From: Pseudogymnoascus destructans
Taxonomy: Eukaryota; Ascomycota; Leotiomycetes; Thelebolales; Thelebolaceae
Reading direction: 5' to 3'
Length of the DNA: 64,000 nt
Assembly: GCF_001641265.1 (NCBI RefSeq)
Contig: NW_020167545.1
Span: forward strand, 248,001 to 312,000
The notes beneath the pieces were generated by a model. It did no database searches. It saw only the letters and a list, made by a program, of their open reading frames with translations, and was not told the DNA's origin. A program made the translations under genes and the position numbers. The stretch's first letter is position 1; each line of letters opens with the position of its first letter. Positions 42,263 through 53,675 of this stretch are shown here, one piece after another.

Positions 42263-43450
42263 TCACTCACGCTCCTCAAACGCCGACAGCAGCTCATACG
42301 GATTCTCACCCCGCTCGCCATCCTCACCCCCTGCTTTGCCGGACTCATCTCTGCCCCCAGCAGCCGTATCCCTGTCGCCCGTGGACGTCGCGGCTGAAGC
42401 TGCAACTGTCTGGGGCCTCAGCGACGGACCTACCACCCAAGGATGCTGTTTACTAAACGGGTTCTGCGGCTGCGGTTGTGAATCCGGCGCATAAGGCCCA
42501 GCAGTCGGATTCAACACCACAGGCGCATAGATGGATGACTCCAATCCCGGCGCACTCCCAGAAACCCCGTTCTTGGTCGCTGGGCGCTGGGCAACGGGGC
42601 GAGCGATATTCCCTATTCCAGTCAGCGAGTGCCACATTCCACAGGAGCGCCAAAACTCACCAAACTCGTTGCGTCGTGAAGGCAGCGGCGCAGACAGCTT
42701 CGCTGCCGTAGCCACAGCGCTGCTGAACCCATTCTCCCGCGTCGCAGCTACAGGCTTCCGATGTGCCACACCTCCACCGCGCGATTGCTCAGCTCCAGGC
42801 CGCCAGCTAGGCAGCGCAGTAGGCGTTGGTAATCCGACACCTAACGCCCCCGTCCCTGACGCCCCCTCACCATTAGCCTTCTCATCCGCCCTCGGCGTCC
42901 GCAGCTCCAAGCTATTCTCCTTCTTATACCACATCGGCAGGCCCTGGAAGAGGCCCAGCGTGTGCTGCGTCGCGACATCGAAGGGCATCTCGTGTTTGTA
43001 CCGGCACCCCTGCTGGGAGAAGGCGCATACGCCCTCGTGGACCCATTTGTCGCAGTAGACTTTGTCTTTGCGGGGTCCGCGGGAGGGGCGAGAGGGGGTG
43101 GAGACGGGAGGGAGGGGGCCGTAGAGAGAGGGGGGTTTGCCGCATGAGTTTGGGGGTGTGAGGGGGAATGGGTTTGGAGCGTGGAATGTGAGAGGGCCGA
43201 GGGGAGTGGGGTTCAGGGGTGTAGGGAGGATGATGAGACCGACTGCTCCTCGGTTTAGTCCGGGTCCTTGGAGGGGAGGGAGTTCGTCGGCGGCGATAAG
43301 GCGTGTGTATCGGCCGTTTCCGCGGCTGAGGGCGTAGCCTGTGGCGGATTGGAGGTGGCGGTCTGTGATGATCATTCTGGGGACGTCGGCGGGGCTTGTT
43401 GGCGGGGCACTGGGAGTTTGCCCAGGGTATGGAAGGTGGTCCTTATACAC
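42263..43450 (-). CDS. CCCH zinc-finger protein, fungal
   Basis: The continuous frame is 395 codons from the ATG at 43450. A single CCCH finger is seen, YCDKWVHEGVCAFSQQGCRYKH (C-x8-C-x6-C-x3-H), about residues 132-153. Before it is a block typical of fungal CCCH proteins (TGYALSRGNGRYTRLIAADELPPL), then Pro/Ser-rich sequence. A 48-nt segment, 42613-42660, has a GTGAGT donor, a CTGAC branch-like site and a GAATAG acceptor. It is probably an intron that happens to stay in frame, giving RRNEF-GNIARP and 379 aa. CCCH fingers of this type bind RNA. The N-terminus is short for such proteins, so a 5' exon beyond 43450 may be missed; nothing upstream convinced me. Confidence 0.7.
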   Translation of the reverse strand: MYKDHLPYPGQTPSAPPTSPADVPRMIITDRHLQSATGYALSRGNGRYTRLIAADELPPLQGPGLNRGAVGLIILPTPLNPTPLGPLTFHAPNPFPLTPPNSCGKPPSLYGPLPPVSTPSRPSRGPRKDKVYCDKWVHEGVCAFSQQGCRYKHEMPFDVATQHTLGLFQGLPMWYKKENSLELRTPRADEKANGEGASGTGALGVGLPTPTALPSWRPGAEQSRGGGVAHRKPVAATRENGFSSAVATAAKLSAPLPSRRNEFGEFWRSCGMWHSLTGIGNIARPVAQRPATKNGVSGSAPGLESSIYAPVVLNPTAGPYAPDSQPQPQNPFSKQHPWVVGPSLRPQTVAASAATSTGDRDTAAGGRDESGKAGGEDGERGENPYELLSAFEERE

Positions 43451-44854
43451 TGATAGCCCGGCGTTGTTGGCGACTGCCGACTTGTTGAGAAACCATGGAT
43501 CCTGTGATGGCCTCCCATCAAATGGTTGACCGAGCGCAGGTCGGCCTCCACTAATACGTGCGCCGCTATAGAGTCCATTTCCCCTGTCCCAATCGTTAAC
43601 CGTAAATTCCGGAGGAGTAGAAACTGCCCTTGATAGCAGTGCAGTGTACTAACAAAGAGTTGTTGCCGTTCAAGTTCAAGTTGGCTGTCAAGGGCCATAC
43701 ATCGTCTATATCTGCCGAGTCCGCATACCTCGCGGAACGCTCCAAAGAAGAAAAAAACTGATTCATGGGGAAGAATCAGCGTAGTATACGTGCAAATAAG
43801 TGCATATAAAGCCGGCTCTCTGAAATCGCAAAGGATCGTCGGAGAGATTTGAGAAAAGCCGACAGGAAGGAAGGTATGTTCTATACAGCCCGCGTGGCAT
43901 AAATGAGAGATTGAGAGAAGGAAAATTACGGGATGAGGGGAAGACAGAGACGATATATACAAACCAGGTCTCCCAGCTATTTGGCATGGTTTGGTGAGGC
44001 GGCGTTTGTTCGAAACAGCGAATACCCAGCAGCGGGTGGTTGCATTGCGTTTTAGCTGGCAAGCTTACACGCGGAGCTTTTTGGGTTCGTGTCATGGCAC
44101 ATCGCCGGGATTCTCAGGCGATAACACCGTTTCGTACAAGCCAAGAAGATAGATATCGTGAATGACCGGTAACCGGAGCCTCTCCTCCTCTTAATGCAAA
44201 TCCCAACAGCTCGCGGAAGCTGCGATCGAAGTGCCTCCACACGAAACCGATGTGTCGGTGAGGCGCAAACAGTGTCATATGCAGACGGAGCTTCACTGAC
44301 GGTCTGTATGATTGAACTTTGTGCTTGGCTTGTCAAGATGCGGCGGGAGGATGCTGGGTGGGGATTTGATTGGATGCGGATAGTAGGTAAGAGAATTAAT
44401 GAGATTAGGGCTGATGCGTTGAGAGACGTGAATGACTAGACACGTAGGCTGTCGTCCCCAGAAGCGCAAACAATGGTGGTGTTTGATGGGACAACGAATA
44501 TGGGTTTTATATCCTGGGAGTTGTGGATGGAATGACAAGCATTCATGTCCGGCTGGACAATGTTTGCATGTTTGGGAGTTGGCGTTTGGAGACAGATGAG
44601 AACTAAAACCAGGCGAAAGGGGTATCGTTGGCGGCAAATCAGAACTACGGTGACATACAGTATCAAGATTTTCATCGGAAAGTATAAATCCCTGGAGTGC
44701 AGATACTGTTTATAGTGTGATGTAGTGGTATTCTTGTTGGTATCAGGTAGTAAACGCCAGAATTAGCATGCCAGCCGGCCATTAACCGCATACAAAGCAC
44801 TCTTCCACCATCTAAAATACCCCAAACGCCTCAAAATCCATTATGAATACCCAC
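43451..44854. other. Intergenic, no gene recognised
   Basis: Several minus-strand open frames (for example 43372-43962 and 43763-44095) show no motif. They could hide 5' exons of the CCCH gene, but I cannot support any. Confidence 0.35.
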
Positions 44855-47800
44855 CTAACGCCCCTGGGGAGCAACACGCCATTGAGGTTGCATGGTTCCA
44901 GGTCGGGAAGGCGGCAAAATGGGTCGACTCCTTGCAGCCTGCAACTCCAAGTCTTTCTTCTTCCTCTTGACCAAATTCCCAATGACCCCCCGTAAGTAAT
45001 TCCGCGCCGGCTCGATTATCTCTTGCGGTTCCGTACTCATCTTCAGCGCATCGAGCATGAGCCGAACCTGGGTCTCGGAGGAAAAGTGAGGGCATGCGGG
45101 TTCGGAACCGCTTTGTATGAAGCCGTAGTGTGCGAGGCCGCAGAGCCCACAATGTTCTACCCCAGAGCGCTTCGAGGGGCACTGGCCAACAGCGTGCATT
45201 GAATCGCAGGCTAGACATATGCAGTTGTGAGTAGCGGTGTTGCCGAATGTCCTCATGAAGGCGGGGTCGTCGGACAAATTCGGTACGTCGCGGACAATTC
45301 GGGCGCGCTGAAAGGCGTCGACTGTAAAAACGAGTCAATAAAGCCCAAATTGGTGTATGAAATGGAAAAGACAATCATGGTTTGAAATGCGTAAAATCAA
45401 GCATCCTCGCTGGCCAACATATACTCGTTCGACTCTGAATAGGACTGTGGGGTTGTGGATTCGACCGCTTTGCGTTGCGCACGGGAATTGGTTCAACTGG
45501 ACGTGAGCGCTTTGCGGCAACTGCATTGGACGTAGGAGTAGTCCGCTGCACAACCTTTGGCACCTACTTCGCAAGGGATAGGGACTTCCCAGAAATCGCA
45601 TCCCCTAGTGGGTTTTCCTGCGGCCCAAGAACCTTTGGGGCGACTGTGACAATGCGGACAGAAGTATTCCTCTTCTTCGGGTCCTGCTTCTGAGAGACTG
45701 TCTCGGAAGACGGCGCCTGGGCTTGAGAACCATTACTTGGAGCACGACAGGCAGCAGCCATAACTTTTGGCTTGCGCGGTGCGCCCTGGGCACTGCCCCT
45801 CTTCTTGTCCAGTACAATACGATTTCCAGCTGAGCCAGGTCCAGAAGAAGCCATGGTCGGTTTCTTCACGGCTAGAGGTCTCGGAGCCGGATTTTGCTTC
45901 ACAGCATTCTTTGGAGGCCGAGCTGACCTCACAGCATTCTTCAGAGATTGATCTGGCTTCACAGCATTCTTTAGAGATTGATCTGGCTTCGCAGCATTCT
46001 TCGGAGGCCGACTTATCTTCGCGGCACTCTTCGGAGGCTGATCCGGCTTCACAGCTTTCTTCGGAGGCTGAGTCTGCTTGGCAGATTTCTTTGGAGTAGC
46101 ATTCGCTTGAACACTTGAAGATTTCTTCTCATTCTTGAGGGGAAGGATTTTTGCAGGACTCTCTGAAGCAGGGGATGTTTGTGTCATACCTCTTCCTCCC
46201 GATCGAGCTTTCGCAGCCGCAAGCTCGTTGGGATCAACGAATCCATCATCAGACCCTTCTTCTTCTTCAGCTTCACTGCTTTGACGAGTAAACTCTCCAT
46301 CGCTTTCGCCCAGCACCCGGAGTTTCTTGGATTTACGAAATTCCATCTCCTCGTTAGCTACGTCGGTATACCCGCTGGTTACCTAATAAAGAGTTAGGAT
46401 CACATTAGACCAAATGGGATAAAACGGCATAACAAACCTGTCGAGCTCGCTTTCCCCGTCCGAACTGCTTCTGCTTGGCCAACTCTTCACGGGCCGCCTC
46501 CACCTCACGTTCCCTGAGAATCTTCTCCCAGAAATCGGTGTTTGGTATTGGTTCTTCGGAATCAGGATCTCCAACATCGTCTTGAAGCGCACCGGAATCG
46601 TTGGCCCAGATCCGGGCATATGAGAATTGGGATTCTGCGGACTTGTCCTCTCCAGTGTTTGTCGTTTCCATTTGGGTTCGATCAAGCAGCTTGTCGACCG
46701 AGGCTGAGTCGTATCGAATATCGTTTTGGTCATCGTCTTCAAATAGAGCCGTAGCGCCATGCTGTAGGATCGTCTGAAGATCAACCCCAGCATCGTCGTC
46801 TTCGTCCATGGCCTCAATAAGGGCATGATCAAGGGCCATCTTCTTGCGGCCAATCTGGACGATTTTCTCCTCGACACTATCTTTTGTCATCAATTGGAAG
46901 ACAAGAACTTTGTTCTTCTGCCCAATTCGATGGGCTCTCGAAAGCGCCTGGAGATCCTGATGGGGATTGAAATCAGGATCCATGATGATGACAGTGTCGG
47001 CAGTTGCCAAGTTAATACCGACGCCTCCTGCACGAGTGGATAGCAAGAAGGCAAACAGGGGCGAATCAGGCGCATTGAAAGCATCAATACGCTTCTGTTT
47101 CTCAAGCGTACCAACATTGCCATCGAGGCGTTGAAATTGAAGTCCAAGCCCATCAAGAAAGTCTTCAATAATGTCTAGCTGTTTCAGAAACTGGCTGAAA
47201 ATCAGCACTCGATGTCCTCTCTCCTGGAGCTTCTGGAGCATGATCTCGAGGAGCTGAAGCTTTGAGGAGGCGTCAACAAGGTTTCTGTGCAGCACAGCAC
47301 GGTTGTTTGATCTTTCTTCGATAGCCTCACTGTAGACAAATGGATGGCAGACGCATTTTCTCAGCTGCATCAAAATATTGTTCAAGCTTCCTCTTTCGCT
47401 TGGCTTTAGTTGGGCTTGATCTTTGCCGAAAATAGATCTCAGCAGTTCCGGGCTCTTGGAAAGAATCGACTTGTAAAGCTTCTTCTGGACTGTGCTCATT
47501 GTCACGGGAATGATGACTTGGGCCATTGGCGGAAGGAACTTGAGCACCATGGCCTTCGTACGGCGAAGGAAATACGGCCGGATAAGGTCGTGCAGCTCTG
47601 GCAAGTTTTCGTTGGTCAACTCTTCGTACTTCTCATCTAGGGTAGTAGCATTGATCTCTGAGTCGAGAAATTGAAGGAGTGTGAAGAGTTCCTTCTTGTT
47701 GTTCTGTAAGGGCGTGCCTGAGTCACCATTAGCAAAAGGTCGGCGATTGTGGCCATATATTGCATACCTGTCAGTAGAACCCGAAATGGGACATTCAGTG

Positions 47801-50800
47801 CAGTCAGTGCCCCATAAAGAAGATTCTTGTCGTTCTTAAGACGTTGGCCTTCGTCAACGATCAAACCAGCCCATTTGGTTTTCCGAAAGAAAGCTCGGCT
47901 GTTCTCGTCGACAGGGGCCTCATATGAGGTGACGACAATATGAGCTGCCAGTTCACTGCGGCCTTCCGGGAACAGCTCGTACTTCATGGCAGTCTCTCTA
48001 GCTTCCCGAGAACCATAATACGTAACAACTCGTAATGAAGGAGCCCATTGCTTGATTTCGCGGCGCCAGTTGGGGCATGTTGAGTTCGGCACAACAATTA
48101 GGAATGGCCAGCACTATATTTGTCAGTATGTGTCCGAGTGAGGGCACTTTGTGCTTTACCTTTGGTTTCTCCTTAATCAATGCAGTGAGTGCCGCAATAA
48201 CCTGGATGGTTTTGCCAAGACCCATCTCGTCTGCAAGAATCACACTCTTCTCCCGATGAAAATTGTAGAGCAGCCAGTTCATGCCCTCCATCTGATATTC
48301 CATCAACTTCCCTCCAGTCAGTGCAGCTGGTTGGCCCTCCAGAAGGACGTTCCTTTCAAAATTGGACTGTCTGTACTGGGTCAAACGTTCCTTAACTTTG
48401 GAACCTTGCTGCTTGAAGTATTTTCCGGCAACGAATTCGAGGTAGGCCGCGTGGTAATCGGCATACCGTTCCGTCTCTGTGGGCTGAGGCGGACTCTCCC
48501 AAGCTATCTCGTCATAACCCAGCCCGGTGAATTTAGCGAGGACTTCATCGACCTCTTTGATGCGAGCTTTGTCGATCTCCTCGGTGCGAGTCGATACTCG
48601 GCTCGAGTACTTTACGTCGAGGACAATCTCGATGCGTAGATACTCTTCTGGGATAGCATCACCTTCGGTCATAATTGGCAGGCCGTTGTTTCGTTCTATG
48701 CAGCGGCGAGCAAAGGCATTTCTCATGGAGGCCGCAGTAATGCCCCATACCCATGCTCCAGGTGCCCACCTACAACTGAAGTAGGACATTCCTTGCCACT
48801 TGACGAGGTACTCTCTCTCATCTTCAGTGAGTGACTCGAGAGTACGACCAGAGACATACGTCTCCAGGTTGGCAGGCCTCCATGCAATTAGCCCTTGGGG
48901 TTTCCCTGGTACGTCAAGACACTCCTTGCAGTTCCAATGTGGTTCGTACTCGGCAAATCGAGCTTCCTGCAAATCCGCCACGTCGTCGGGGCTATAACCT
49001 GAGCTATTGAGAGGAGGGAGATGCTCAAAATGGAAGCCACGCTTGCATGAAACGCATCGAAACAGGAGAGTGGCGTGATTGTTGAGCAAGTCTGGGGAAA
49101 CAGGAGTAATGGGGTCAGTTCCTTCGTTCTCTTCTCTCAATTTTTCCTCCTGCTTGGATGTCTTTTTAGTGGAAAATGGGGCGCAGGCCAGACCAGGCTG
49201 CTTGCATTCTTGACAAGCACCAAGATCGGGAGCATTCCTATCCTTCTTCCGCGCCAGGCCAATACAACGTCGGCATTGCAAAACGAAATCTTCCTCGCCG
49301 ACTTTGGTAACCAAGTGTTCTCTCTGGCTCCTGTACCCAAGGCAAACCTTGTGTATGGAAGTCGTACAACCTTGACATTGTATAAGCGGGCTAGGCCCTT
49401 TGTTGGATGTCGTGTTTGCTCCGGAGCATACGTCGCAACGACGATTGTGGATGACTCTGAAGCGACTGTTCGCAGCTAGAGGTTGAAAGACCTCCCGCAC
49501 ACTTATAATCTTTGGGCCTGTCTCTTCGACGTCTGAATCGGCATACAGCTCCTCATCTTCAAGGCGGTCTCTCATATTCTTCGACACCTTCGTGCTCCTG
49601 CCAGATTTCCGAGTGGGCTCTGGTGCCTCAGAAGAGTCATCATAATCTTTCTTGCGTCGCCCAAACATCCCTGATTTTTTGGACATTCCGCCTCTGGCTG
49701 GCCTGCCTCTCGTGGGACGGCCGCGGCCTAGGCGACCACTTGAGCGTTTCCCCACGATGCCCCTCGCATCGCTATCGACATCACCGGTCATATCATCACT
49801 ATAGTCGACATTCATCGACTGTCGGGTAAGTCTACCCCGTGTGCGGCGGCCATTTGATGACAGTGTGCCTAAACTGCGAAGACCCAGGGTCCGTGATGCA
49901 AGCTCATCTGACGAAGACCCTTCATCAGTTGAAGTCATCCCGATGTAACGTTTATTCCTTGGTGCGTGTGAATCTGTCCTAGATCGCAATGATCGTCGGG
50001 GGCTGGCAGCTCGTCGTCTTCTGGCTTCAGATCGATTGATGGATAAGTCGTCCTCGTCGGAGGTGTTATAGCTCCGTAGGTGCCCTCTTGTACTTTTCCT
50101 CTTTCTTGTGTATGATAAAATGCTAGCCTGTCTTTTCGATAGTTCTCTAGACCTTTCTGTTCGGCGTGGTATATCTGATTCTTCTTCTACTTCATCCGGG
50201 TTGTGGAAGACATCAAGAGCGTTCTGGCCGTTGCATAGTTGAAGTAGACGCTCGAACGGGACCTAAGTTGGTAAAGAGTAAGCCGATGTTGTCAAATGAG
50301 ATCAAAGCAGCTGTAGTGTCAATCTTTGGAAGAGAAATCCGCTTAAAACAGAGTAGATCAAGTGGTTTGTGCTAATATCTCTGGGACCGAACGATTGGTG
50401 GCTGGTGATGTTGAGTGGAAGATGTGAGGGTTGTTGAGGAATGATACGTCAAGCTTGTGACATTCATGGGCGATGTTGTGCAAATATAATACAAAACACC
50501 AAAACACTTACAATGTCGTCTCCTCCATCGTCGTACCGAATATGGTAGCTGACGTTCTCCGAGTCCTCTACTTCAGACTCCACACAGTTCACATAGCCGT
50601 CATCTGATTCCGCCGAGATATATGTGTATTGTTCGGTGTTTATAGGAGTCGGTAACTCAATTCGGAATGAAAAGTCGCCATCATCCTCTATGGAATCTTC
50701 TGCTGCGACATCAGCCCTTTCGTCCTCCCCCGTTTCATGGTTTGCGTCGGCAGGGCTGGACATTCGGGGCCTATGTTGGAGCGCGGTAATGGATGGCGCC

Positions 50801-50883
50801 TCTGCGCTCTTCCTAGGGAAAAGCTCTTGGAAACTCTGCAGCTCGTCCACAGAGTCATCCCCATCATCAGCGCTGGAGGCCAT
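44855..50883 (-). CDS. Mit1/CHD3-like SNF2 chromatin remodeller (SHREC type)
   Basis: Six exons join in phase: 50512-50883, 48160-50262, 47768-48113, 46438-47717, 45425-46382 and 44855-45321. The introns are 249, 46, 50, 54 and 103 nt. The start has acidic sequence and VPFERLLQLCNG. Cys/His-rich PHD-like regions follow (CDVCSGANT...CQGCTTSIHKVC; CQECKQPGLAC; FRCVSCKRGFHFEHL...CKECLD) and a chromo-like EYLVKWQGMSYFSCRWAP. The ATPase has DEMGLGKT (802-809), DEGQ (912-915) and STRAGGVGINL with RAHRIGQ. A Lys/Pro repeat region (PPKKAVKPDQ-type) precedes a final zinc-knuckle exon (CICLACDSMHAVGQCP, HCGLCGLAHYG), characteristic of fungal Mit1. Mit1 acts with HDACs in heterochromatic silencing. An in-frame TAG lies at 45564-45566, before the last exon. 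Either a 69-nt in-frame intron (45564-45632, weak GTTCTT donor) removes it or the gene is truncated. Confidence 0.85.
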
Positions 50884-51458
50884 GATTGTCGAGGTCCCCA
50901 AAGTTATCAACGGCGTCGCGCCGAGACGATTGAGGTGCTGCGAGTACTATCCCACTATTGGAGGTCAGCTAGGCCGTGGGAAAAGCTAATGGTATGGGGC
51001 ATCATACGTGTTTATTCCCAGCAAATCTTTATGAACTGGAAGCGCAAGATACTCCCACATGAGCAGGTCCCTGGTGTTGTTGTTAATTATCTGAGCTGCA
51101 CCTTTGTGACTCCGATAACGTAGACGCGCTTCTTTATCTTAGCTGATTGAGACGCGATCAATCGCATAGAGATGTCTCCTTCTGTAAATCCGCTTTCAGG
51201 ACCGGAAAGGTCACTGGTAAGGGTTCAAAGTACCAATGGGATTTTCTACATAAACTATTTTCCTATTTCTTTTATACAAATACAATTAAGTTTCCACTTA
51301 GATGCAGTGCAAAGTGAGACTTTGATATTCCGCCGTCATGGCACGGATGACCCTGCACTTCGGCCAATCGCCGCTAAGAAGGTAGGTACATCAGAAATGT
51401 TTCTGGGGAAAAAATATCACCCACTGCGCTGTGACAACCAACACCAACGATTAATGAA
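50884..51458. promoter_or_regulatory. Divergent promoter region between the Mit1-like gene and MRM1
   Basis: A 575-bp gap between two divergently transcribed housekeeping genes. No third gene is seen. A GATG-rich AT stretch occupies 51240-51300. Confidence 0.4.
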
Positions 51459-51462
51459 ATGA
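51454..51462 (+). promoter_or_regulatory. Minimal upstream ORF overlapping the MRM1 start
   Basis: The bases ATGAAATGAG contain ATG-AAA-TGA, whose stop overlaps the MRM1 ATG at 51459 (ATGA). A ribosome ending the two-codon ORF would sit on the real start, so termination-reinitiation could set expression. The effect is inference. Confidence 0.45.
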
Positions 51463-53381
51463 GCAGCGCTACTCTTTCCAGGGGTTGCCAGCGCATAGCA
51501 GCCAAGTCGCTCATTCTACCGCTACTATACCCGTCTCTCCTTAGTTCCCGGTCCGCGTCGTTGAACTCTGCCATCGGCAAGGGTCTTCGCAAGTCGAAAG
51601 GAGTAGGCTTTAGGGGAAGAGAGAGAGGCCAGTATGAAGCCTCCGATGGCGGCCGTGAGTCGAGAAATGACGGAGGCGTGAGGAGGACGTCAGAATCTGC
51701 TGGGGGAAGCCGTGGGTTTTCTCGTGACGACTGGAAAGGAGACAGCCAACCCGGTGGCGGCAAAGCGGAGAAGCCTCGCACTGGACGGGACGTACGCATA
51801 CGAGCTGGGAAACGTGAGGTCAAAGATGACAGGATACCCGTGCGACGCTCACGAGCGGCTCGATTCTACGACCCTAATTCGAGCTTTGGGAAGCGAAGCG
51901 CTGTTGGCAGGGAAAAGAAGGGGCTCGATGCGCCAGCTGCACCCGAAGCCAAACAAGACTGGCGTGGCTTTTCTAAGAAGGTGGACAGGGACTTCCCGCG
52001 GAAACGGGATGATTTCAATGAGGGAAGGATGAGGGACAGGCGGGATACACAGGAGCCCAGGGGAAGCTGGGGCCGAGAGCAATGGAAGCCAAACTCTGCG
52101 CAGGAATCATCGCCAGCGCGCTCGGGTTTCCGGTCTAATTCAGACGATCAGAGCTTCCCTTTGAGGAAACCCTTCAGAATCGATCGCGGAGGCTTTGCTC
52201 CGGCGACTAGGCCATCACAAGATAAAGACTTCTCCTTCTCGGCGAAGAAGGGGTTCGAAGCCGAACGCCGAAGACCTACTCTAGCAGCCAGGTCACAAGA
52301 TTCCGACTCCTCCACAGGGGCTGAAGCAGTCCCCCAGAAAACCAAGCCCACCCTATCCATCATGGACAAGCGCATGCCCGTGACCATCCCATACACAACC
52401 CCAGCTTCCGAATTTCTCTACGGGACATCTGTCGTCGAAGCCGCACTCAACTCGCGCGCCAATCCCCGTCGCACCCTCTATAAGTTCTACATCTACCGCG
52501 GCGCGAACCGCGAGAACGAGGAACAAGACCGAACCCTAGCCAAACTCGCGAGGAAACAAGACGTCCCGGTCGAGTACGTGACCGACGACTGGCTGCGCAG
52601 GATGGACAAGATGTCCGCTGGAAGACCACACAACGGCTACATCCTCGAGGCTTCGCCGCTGCCCAAACTCCCAGTCCTGAGCCTTGGCGAGCTTTCAGTC
52701 ACAGATGAGAAGCAGGGCTTCAAACTCGTGCTGGGCCACCAGTCTCGCGAGGAGGCAAACGTGAATGGGACCTCCGACTTCGTGCACGTTGGCTCTCTAG
52801 CAAAATCGGGTGACGGGCGCAAACCCTTCGTCCTTCTTCTCGACTCCATTCTCGACCCAGGCAACCTAGGCGGTATCATCCGTACAGCTGCTTTCCTCGG
52901 TGTGGCAGCCATTGCGATCTCGAGCCGCAACTCCGCAGGCTTCTCACCAGTGGTGCTCAAGGCCTCGGCTGGGGCGTGCGAAAACATGAGGCTGTTTACG
53001 GTTGATACGCCCGCTGGCTTTGTGGCTGACTCGAAGGCTGCGGGGTGGAAGATCTACGCCGCTGTTGCGCCGTCCACGAATCACTCCGCGAATGCGCCGT
53101 TAGCCATGACGACAGATGAGCTGTGCAACCCGCTTCAGGAGGCGCCGTGTATCCTCATGCTAGGTAGCGAGGGTGCGGGCTTGAGGTGGAACTTGAGGAG
53201 CAAGGCTGATGTGGAGTTGTCCATTGAGGGGAGTGGACAGAGGGGGCTTGTGGACAGCATGAATGTGAGCGTGGCTACTGGTGTGTTGTGCACCGCCTTT
53301 GTGAGCAAGAAGACGCAGACTGTACCTGCACCGCCTGCACGACCAGAAGCTGAGAAGAAGCCAGTGAAGGACCTCTTTTAA
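51459..53381 (+). CDS. MRM1: Mitochondrial rRNA 2'-O-ribose methyltransferase (MRM1), 640 aa
   Basis: A single exon. The N-terminus (MSSATLSRGCQRIAAKSLIL...SSRSASLNSA) is basic and Ser-rich, fitting a mitochondrial presequence. A long R/D/G-rich low-complexity region reaches about residue 300. Then comes the SpoU substrate-binding domain (EFLYGTSVVEAALNS...VEYVTDDWLRRM, PHNGYILEASPL) and the SPOUT/TrmH knot with its three motifs: LLDSILDPGNLGGIIRTAAF (motif 1, N and R), CILMLGSEGAGL (motif 2) and VDSMNVSVATGVL (motif 3). These residues bind AdoMet and catalyse ribose methylation. Mrm1 modifies the mitochondrial large rRNA peptidyl-transferase loop. A 2-codon upstream ORF overlaps the start. 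Confidence 0.92.
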   Translation: MSSATLSRGCQRIAAKSLILPLLYPSLLSSRSASLNSAIGKGLRKSKGVGFRGRERGQYEASDGGRESRNDGGVRRTSESAGGSRGFSRDDWKGDSQPGGGKAEKPRTGRDVRIRAGKREVKDDRIPVRRSRAARFYDPNSSFGKRSAVGREKKGLDAPAAPEAKQDWRGFSKKVDRDFPRKRDDFNEGRMRDRRDTQEPRGSWGREQWKPNSAQESSPARSGFRSNSDDQSFPLRKPFRIDRGGFAPATRPSQDKDFSFSAKKGFEAERRRPTLAARSQDSDSSTGAEAVPQKTKPTLSIMDKRMPVTIPYTTPASEFLYGTSVVEAALNSRANPRRTLYKFYIYRGANRENEEQDRTLAKLARKQDVPVEYVTDDWLRRMDKMSAGRPHNGYILEASPLPKLPVLSLGELSVTDEKQGFKLVLGHQSREEANVNGTSDFVHVGSLAKSGDGRKPFVLLLDSILDPGNLGGIIRTAAFLGVAAIAISSRNSAGFSPVVLKASAGACENMRLFTVDTPAGFVADSKAAGWKIYAAVAPSTNHSANAPLAMTTDELCNPLQEAPCILMLGSEGAGLRWNLRSKADVELSIEGSGQRGLVDSMNVSVATGVLCTAFVSKKTQTVPAPPARPEAEKKPVKDLF

Positions 53382-53575
53382 AGTGTAAGATTATCCTATA
53401 CGTAGCCTACTGTATGTAATACCACCACGAATTCAACTTGTATCAATTGGTTAATTGCTGTGCATTGCATGTGCAGTTACAATAAGTTGCTATTTCTACT
53501 GGGGAACTCTCATAACTAACCTACATAAACCCCAATAAGTGGCCGTCGACCAATTAATCTCGTCCGCCAAAACGC

Positions 53576-53675
53576 GGTGGGATGGTGTAATGGTAGCACG
53601 TGACGTTGTGGTATAACAGTCTTCTGATATAACATGCAATCCCGTTTCAATCTGGGTTCGATTCCCAGTCCCGCC
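53576..53675 (+). tRNA. Intron-containing tRNA-like gene, possible tRNA-His(GTG)
   Basis: Acceptor strands GGTGGGA (53576-53582) and TCCCGCC (53669-53675) pair fully. The D arm is GTGTAATGGTAGCAC, and the T arm CTGGG-TTCGATT-CCCAG is perfect and holds the B box GGTTCGATTCC. The anticodon arm begins TGACG-TTGTGGT, which would put GTG (His) in the loop, followed by a ~30-nt insert with a hairpin. The 3' strand CGTTTCA pairs only with two extra T. So the intron boundaries and identity are unsure, and a pseudogene is possible. A nearly identical copy lies inverted at 58334-58429. Confidence 0.6.

Noticed and set aside
43372..43962. Minus-strand 196-codon open frame upstream of the CCCH gene
   Set aside because: No motif; it overlaps the CCCH N-terminus in another frame and has no support as an exon.
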